Shown piece by piece: positions 59,624 to 64,000 of a stretch of 64,000 bases of DNA. Source of the DNA: an uncultured Porphyromonadaceae bacterium. Its GTDB lineage: Bacteria > Bacteroidota > Bacteroidia > Bacteroidales > Muribaculaceae. Where the stretch lies: the NCBI GenBank assembly GCA_947567425.1, contig CANOLV010000006.1:1-64000 (forward strand), in the 5' to 3' direction. Every line of letters begins with the position of its first letter. Position 1 is the first letter of the stretch. The position numbers and the translations under genes were made by a program. Below the pieces are notes generated by a model. It saw nothing but the letters and a program-made list of their open reading frames with translations. It did no database searches and had not been told where the DNA came from.

Positions 59624-60928
59624 ATGAATAAATATGGACCTTCGGTGGAGGGCTTGATGCAGTTTATGGACGAGAGCGTGTGCAACTTCTTTGCAGTGCG
59701 CACTCTCCGTGAAATGCTCGACGATGCCGGATTCAGGATGCTCGATCCCCGCGCCAAGTGGACGCTTGAACGCGGCGGAAAGTATTACTTTGTGAAAAAT
59801 GATTCGGCTTTGTTTGCCTTCATCCCGGGAGAGGGTGATTGCTCTGACGGATTCAAGATTATATCCGCCCACAGCGATTCGCCCGGTTTCCGCATCAAGC
59901 CACGTCCGGAGATGCTTTCCGACGGCGGTGTGGTGAAACTGAATACCGAGGTCTACGGCGGGCCGATTTTGTACACGTGGTTCGACCGACCACTTTCAAT
60001 AGCCGGCAGGGTGCTTCTCAAAAGTGATGATCCGCTTAACCCGGAGATGCGCTTGATCAGATTTGACAAGCCGTTGCTGACGATTCCGCATCTTGCTATT
60101 CATTTTAACCGTGCGGTCAACGATGGCAACCCTCTGTCAAAGCAGAAGGATATGCTACCGGTGCTCGGCATGATAAATGATGCTGCTGAGAAGGACGGGT
60201 ATGTACTTCGTCTGGTGGCCGACAGACTCGGTGTGGTCGCTTCGGAGATTCTTGACTTTGATCTTTCGCTTTACGATACGACCAAGGCATCGCTTGTGGG
60301 CGTAAACGGCGAGTTTGTCACGTCCGGACGCCTTGACGATCTTTCGATGGTGCACGCCGCCGTGTCGGCTCTTCTGACGGCCAAGGACGGCGACAGGCGT
60401 ATGAGGGTGATGGCCATCTTTGACAACGAGGAGACAGGCTCCGGCACCAAGCAGGGAGCGGCATCTCCGGTGCTGATGAACGCCATGCGCCGTATAGTCG
60501 GAGCTTTGGGTGGAGAAGAAGAGGATTATCTCCGTGGCATAGCTAATTCGTTCATGGTTTCGGCCGACAATGCCCATGCGCTTCATCCCAACTATCCGGA
60601 GAAGCAGGATCCTACTAACCATCCTGTGCTTGGCGGAGGTCCGGTGATCAAGATAAATGCCAACTGCAAGTATATGACCGATGCCGATTCAGCCGCCGTG
60701 TTTAAAAGCGTATGCGAGGGAGCCGGGGTTCCGTTCCAGTATTTCGTCAATCATTCAGATGTGGCCGGAGGCTCCACTTTGGGCAATATACTGACCTCGC
60801 AGATAGATCTGCGCGGTGTGGATATGGGCGCGGCTATGTGGGCTATGCACTCTGTGCGAGAGACTGCATCAGCCGTCGACCACGAATATATAATCCGTGC
60901 GTTCAGGCATTTTTATGAATTAAGATGA
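59624..60928 (+). CDS. M18 family aminopeptidase
   Basis: A cytoplasmic metallopeptidase (434 residues from the chosen ATG) that removes N-terminal, preferentially acidic, residues. Metal ligands: His in IISAHSDSPGFRIKPRPE, Asp in GRLDDLSMVHAAV, the Glu pair in FDNEETGSGTKQGA, and His in FVNHSDVAGGSTLGN. The frame opens 48 bases earlier inside the previous gene. The ATG at 59624 (MNKYGPSVEGLMQF) is the family start. It probably shares a transcript with the dehydrogenase. A terminator overlapping the opposite gene's stop follows. Confidence 0.93.
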   Translation: MNKYGPSVEGLMQFMDESVCNFFAVRTLREMLDDAGFRMLDPRAKWTLERGGKYYFVKNDSALFAFIPGEGDCSDGFKIISAHSDSPGFRIKPRPEMLSDGGVVKLNTEVYGGPILYTWFDRPLSIAGRVLLKSDDPLNPEMRLIRFDKPLLTIPHLAIHFNRAVNDGNPLSKQKDMLPVLGMINDAAEKDGYVLRLVADRLGVVASEILDFDLSLYDTTKASLVGVNGEFVTSGRLDDLSMVHAAVSALLTAKDGDRRMRVMAIFDNEETGSGTKQGAASPVLMNAMRRIVGALGGEEEDYLRGIANSFMVSADNAHALHPNYPEKQDPTNHPVLGGGPVIKINANCKYMTDADSAAVFKSVCEGAGVPFQYFVNHSDVAGGSTLGNILTSQIDLRGVDMGAAMWAMHSVRETASAVDHEYIIRAFRHFYELR

Positions 60929-60958
60929 TTCGCGGCCGAGTGCCGTGCGATGAATAGG

Positions 60959-60996
60959 AAAGGTGGGATCGTGGATTGCGCGGTCTCACCTTTTTA
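60959..60996 (+). terminator. Terminator after the M18 peptidase gene
   Basis: Arms AAAGGTGGGATCG / CGGTCTCACCTTT (two wobble pairs) with a short loop are followed by TTTTTATTT on the plus strand. The 3' arm covers the stop codon of the convergent glycosyltransferase gene on the minus strand (60986-60988), so the terminator is shared with coding DNA. Confidence 0.75.
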
Positions 60997-61984
60997 TTTG
61001 GCTGAATCTGTGCCGTCCAAGCAGATAATACTGTATGATTATATTGGGACGTTTCGGTAGCAGGTCGATGTCCGGAAATTCAGTGTATGCTCCCTTCATC
61101 CGTCGAAAATCGCGATGAGCCTTTAGAACGGCTCCGGCATTGCCGAATTCAAATTTCAGCAGGAACATCCCCCAGGCAAGCGTGTCGTACAAACGTCTAA
61201 CGATAAGACGGCGTGTGCGCGACTTGTCGGGAAGGTTTTTGTAGAGAAGCAGTAGGTTGTTGCGGAAATTGAGGTAGGTCTTGCGGGGGTCCGATGCGGG
61301 CAGTGTGCCTCCGCCGAGATGGTAAACCCTGCTTTCCGGAAGAGCCATTATGTCGTAGCCCGCGAGCTTTACGCGCCAGCACAGGTCTATTTCCTCCATG
61401 TGGGCGAAAAATCCGGCATCGAGTCCGCCGAGTCTGACATATAGTTCAGTCCGTATCATAAGCGCCGCTCCGGAGGCCCAGAATATGGAGGCTACGGTGT
61501 CATATTGTCCATGGTCGGGTTCGGACACCGCGAACAGTCGTCCGCGGCAGTAAGGGTAGCCGTTCTTGTCGAGGTAGCCGCCGCATGCACCTGCATATTC
61601 AAACTGCTCTGGGCGGCGGTATGACAGAATTTTCGGCTGGCATGCTCCGGTGTCGGGATGCGATTCCATATATGAGTGCAACGGCCCGAGCCATCCGGCG
61701 GCCGGAGCTACGTCGCTGTTAAGGAGCACGGTGTACTTGTGGGGCAATTTGCCGACGGCTATATTATAGCCTTCGGCAAAGCCATAGTTTTGGCCCAGCT
61801 CCATTACTGTCACTTCCGGGAACATGGACTTCAGTATCGACAGCGAATCATCCGTGCTGCCGTTGTCGGCCACGATTATATCGGCAATAGAGGAATCGGT
61901 GTTAGCCGTTACCGCCGGCAGAAATTCCGGGAGCAGCTTTGCGCCGTTCCAGTTAAGGATGACTACGGCTATAGGTTTTGTCAT
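60986..61984 (-). CDS. GT2 family glycosyltransferase (rhamnosyltransferase-like)
   Basis: A 332-residue glycosyltransferase. PIAVVILNWNGAKLLPEFLP, ADNGSTDDSLSILKSMF and LNSDVAPAAGWLGPL form the GT-A donor and metal sites. ASGAALMIRTELYVRLGGLD and FAHMEEIDLCWRVKLAGYDI form the acceptor and base region of WbbL/RfbF-type enzymes. No membrane segments, so it is probably peripheral at the inner membrane. The start is an ATG overlapping the acyltransferase stop by 4 bases. A longer frame with an upstream ATG is rejected because it lies inside that gene. Sugar unknown. Confidence 0.9.
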   Translation of the reverse strand: MTKPIAVVILNWNGAKLLPEFLPAVTANTDSSIADIIVADNGSTDDSLSILKSMFPEVTVMELGQNYGFAEGYNIAVGKLPHKYTVLLNSDVAPAAGWLGPLHSYMESHPDTGACQPKILSYRRPEQFEYAGACGGYLDKNGYPYCRGRLFAVSEPDHGQYDTVASIFWASGAALMIRTELYVRLGGLDAGFFAHMEEIDLCWRVKLAGYDIMALPESRVYHLGGGTLPASDPRKTYLNFRNNLLLLYKNLPDKSRTRRLIVRRLYDTLAWGMFLLKFEFGNAGAVLKAHRDFRRMKGAYTEFPDIDLLPKRPNIIIQYYLLGRHRFSQIKR

Positions 61985-62907
61985 TGTACAGTCGTTGTTA
62001 CGGGTTCGGCGGGCATCTCTACGGGCTTTTTCCATCGCTTGTGCGTCCAAAGCCATATTGCCGGGTTACGGCGTATGGTCTGTTCGAGCATGCGTCCATA
62101 CATGTCGGTGATGGAGTACATCGGCATTTCGTTCGGATGTAACGATATTTCCCTTACGGTCAGTCGGTAGTGTCCGCGCTTTGGCTTTTCGACATCCCAA
62201 TAAAATACGGCGAGATCAAGTCTGCGCGCGAGCACCTCCGTGCCGGTAATGATGGCGGTGGGGTGGTTGAGGAACATCATTATGTGGCCTACATCGCCGT
62301 GTGAAGGTTTCTGGTCGGACATGAATCCGGTGATGGACTGAATGCCGTCGCGCTTTAGCCGGAGAAGGTCGCGGAACACCATCTTTTTGTCAAACGATAC
62401 TGATCCGAACCTGCTTCTGAGCTTGAGGAAATATTGGTCGAACCATTGGTTTTTAAGAGGCCGGTAGACTTGCGCGAATACGAGTTTGTCCGATGGTCGG
62501 TGCTTTGACCACAATGTTATTGACGGGGCCCATTCCCAATTGCCGCAGTGGGAAAAGTAGATGGCAATGGAGCGTCCTTGGTCAAATGCTTTGTCGATCT
62601 CTTCGATTCCGACGAATTCCATCCGCTTCTTCATCTCCATGTCGGATATGTGTCCGAGCTTTACGGTCTCGACGAAGTAGTCGGCAAAGTTGCGGAAAAA
62701 CCGGCGCAGTATCTTCTTGCATTCCTTCTCGTCCTTTTCGGGGAAAGAGGCTGTGATATTCTTAAGTGCTACCTTCTTTCTGTATCTGACCACATAGAAC
62801 AGAAGCACGAATATGAAGTCGCTTATTCCGTATAAAATCCCGAACGGCAGACGGGCGAGTCCGTTCAGAAGCCATTTCACAGGGAGATATTTTATGTCAG
62901 TTTTCAT
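61981..62907 (-). CDS. Lipid A biosynthesis-type acyltransferase (LpxL/HtrB family)
   Basis: A 308-residue membrane-bound acyltransferase. One hydrophobic N-terminal segment (FGILYGISDFIFVLLFYVV), the catalytic HX4E-type motif YFSHCGNWEW, the RPLKNQWFDQYF region and the later GDVGHIMMFLNHPTAIITG are typical of the family that adds secondary acyl chains to lipid A, or acyl groups to other envelope lipids. It overlaps MtaB upstream and the glycosyltransferase downstream by 4 bases each, so the three are translationally coupled. The exact acceptor is not determined. Confidence 0.9.
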   Translation of the reverse strand: MKTDIKYLPVKWLLNGLARLPFGILYGISDFIFVLLFYVVRYRKKVALKNITASFPEKDEKECKKILRRFFRNFADYFVETVKLGHISDMEMKKRMEFVGIEEIDKAFDQGRSIAIYFSHCGNWEWAPSITLWSKHRPSDKLVFAQVYRPLKNQWFDQYFLKLRSRFGSVSFDKKMVFRDLLRLKRDGIQSITGFMSDQKPSHGDVGHIMMFLNHPTAIITGTEVLARRLDLAVFYWDVEKPKRGHYRLTVREISLHPNEMPMYSITDMYGRMLEQTIRRNPAIWLWTHKRWKKPVEMPAEPVTTTVQ

Positions 62908-64000
62908 TTAAGTATTGTTCCGTTGATAAGTTCACTTTCCGGTATAGGAGAGTCGAGCCTTACCGGTACGATGGTGTTGGCCAGCGAGAGGTCGGGGGCC
63001 ATGCATACGCGCAGATAATTGTCGGTCAGCCCGAACATGGGTTTTCCCTTTTTTGGTTCTTCGGGAAGTACGTCGCGCACGGTGCCGATGAATCTTGAAG
63101 TGAAGTCGGCGAGTTTTCTTTCCGAAAGCCCAAGCATGAGGCACGTGCGTCGGTGTTTCTCCTGCTGGGTCACGATTCCGTCAATGTCAAGCGCTCTTGT
63201 GCCGGGACGTTCGGAATAAGGGAACACGTGGAGCCTTGAGATGTCGAGCGAGTCGACAAAGTCGTATGATTTTTGAAACAGATCTTCCGACTCTCCTCTG
63301 GCTCCGACTATCAGGTCGACGCCGATGAATGCATCCGGTATGGAGTGGCGGATGCGTTCGATGCGGTGTCTGAAAAGTTCGGTGTCGTAGTGGCGCCGCA
63401 TTAGCTTGAGAATCTCGTCGGATCCGGCTTGAAGAGGTATGTGGAAGTGGGGCATGAATCTCTTGGAGCCGCCCACCCAGTCGATAATCTCATCGGTCAG
63501 CAGATTAGGTTCGATGGATGATATGCGGTATCGTTCAATTCCGTCGACCTCGTCAAGTTCGCGAATGAGGTCAAAGAATGTGTCCGGCCGTCCTTTTCCG
63601 AAGTCTCCGATGTTTACGCCTGTTAGCACGATCTCCTTTCCGCCCTCCTCTGCCACTTTCCGGGCCTGTCCGACGATTTCGGCGATAGTGCCCGAGCGGC
63701 TTCGCCCGCGGGCCATCGGGATGGTGCAGTATGAACACCAATAGTCGCATCCGTCCTGGATCTTAAGGAAGTAACGTGTGCGGTCTTCTCCAGAGCATGA
63801 TGGATGAAATTCGCGTATATCTTTGGTCGGGGTCACTTCTCTGAGTTTCGGCCTACCGGCCAACCACTTGTCGATGTGTCGCGATATGGCGAGTTTCTGA
63901 TCGGTACCCATTACGATGTCCACTCCCGGCATCTGCGCTATCTCCTGCGATTTGAGCTGGGCGTAGCATCCGGTGACGATGACCAAAGCTTCAGGATACT
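62904..64000 (-). CDS. mtaB: tRNA t6A37 methylthiotransferase MtaB (5' end outside the window)
   Basis: A radical-SAM enzyme that adds a methylthio group to t6A at position 37 of tRNAs reading ANN codons. The radical-SAM cysteines are in KIQDGCDYWCSYCTIPMARG. Just before, the UPF0004 domain ends in VIVTGCYAQLKSQEI and MGTDQ. A C-terminal TRAM-like part follows (KLADFTSRFIGTVRDV). The frame runs open to the window edge with coding-like residues (YPEAL), so about 75-90 N-terminal residues lie outside; the candidate start at 63986 is not the true one. First gene of an operon with the acyltransferase and glycosyltransferase genes. Confidence 0.93.
   Translation of the reverse strand, partial: YPEALVIVTGCYAQLKSQEIAQMPGVDIVMGTDQKLAISRHIDKWLAGRPKLREVTPTKDIREFHPSCSGEDRTRYFLKIQDGCDYWCSYCTIPMARGRSRSGTIAEIVGQARKVAEEGGKEIVLTGVNIGDFGKGRPDTFFDLIRELDEVDGIERYRISSIEPNLLTDEIIDWVGGSKRFMPHFHIPLQAGSDEILKLMRRHYDTELFRHRIERIRHSIPDAFIGVDLIVGARGESEDLFQKSYDFVDSLDISRLHVFPYSERPGTRALDIDGIVTQQEKHRRTCLMLGLSERKLADFTSRFIGTVRDVLPEEPKKGKPMFGLTDNYLRVCMAPDLSLANTIVPVRLDSPIPESELINGTILK

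Noticed and set aside
63986-64000. Start of MtaB at 63986
   Set aside because: The frame stays open with coding-like sequence to the window edge, and the N-terminal UPF0004 domain is incomplete, so the true start is outside.

Overview
The window is a stretch of chromosome from a member of the Bacteroidales. The evidence is a SusC/SusD pair with an ECF sigma factor and a FecR-type anti-sigma factor, several promoters of the Bacteroidota form (TTTG, about 20 bases, TAnnTTTG), DUF1573, DUF4286 and DUF2400 proteins, short-chain threonine dehydrogenase paired with Kbl, and archaeal-type ProS. Moderate GC content and the gene set would suit a gut Muribaculaceae-like organism, but that finer placement is inference. 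Most of the window is housekeeping sequence; two AT-richer accessory segments stand out (about 25.8-38.4 kb and 55.4-57.2 kb).

Layout. 0-3 kb: the 5' part of a tRNA-Gly gene (cut by the window edge), a polyprenol-phosphate-type glycosyltransferase and proS, all on the minus strand. 3.1-5.1 kb: a three-gene dTDP-amino-sugar cassette with two FdtA-like ketoisomerases around a DegT/DnrJ aminotransferase. 5.2-7.6 kb: glycerol kinase and glycerol facilitator. 7.6-19 kb (minus): an HGSNAT-like membrane acetyltransferase overlapping a GH89 alpha-N-acetylglucosaminidase, MeaB, two DUF1573 proteins, a DUF2400 protein, an MscS channel, YebC and PheT. 19.2-25.2 kb: a complete RND tripartite efflux operon behind a good promoter, followed by a small basic protein.

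25.9-38.4 kb is an accessory polysaccharide-utilisation-like region. An ECF sigma and FecR anti-sigma pair faces a SusC with an N-terminal STN signalling domain, then SusD and an unrecognised secreted TIM-barrel-like protein that may be a new glycosidase. On the other side lies a four-gene run of secreted proteins, two of which share an identical 248-bp module with unrelated C-termini.

38.5-55.4 kb: AMP-binding ligase, DsbD, a GT2 enzyme, a GYF_2-CD225 protein, DUF4286 protein, RuvC, FabF, AcpP, a DUF3298 lipoprotein, TruA, SpeA, a TPR lipoprotein, a SPOR protein, FolE, an S4 protein, Pth and ribosomal protein L25. 55.45-57.24 kb is a small AT-rich islet bounded by a 19-bp direct repeat (one mismatch). 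It carries a degenerate peptide gene with a GG-type leader resembling radical-SAM RiPP precursors, and a lipoprotein aspartic protease with a PDZ domain. 57.3-64 kb: Kbl and threonine dehydrogenase (divergent; threonine to glycine), an M18 aminopeptidase, and an operon of MtaB (cut by the window edge), an LpxL-like acyltransferase and a GT2 enzyme.

The strongest candidates for something undescribed are the repeat-bounded peptide/protease islet, the sigma-controlled SusCD locus with its unknown hydrolase, and the coupling of an HGSNAT-like enzyme to GH89, which mirrors two consecutive steps of lysosomal heparan sulfate breakdown.
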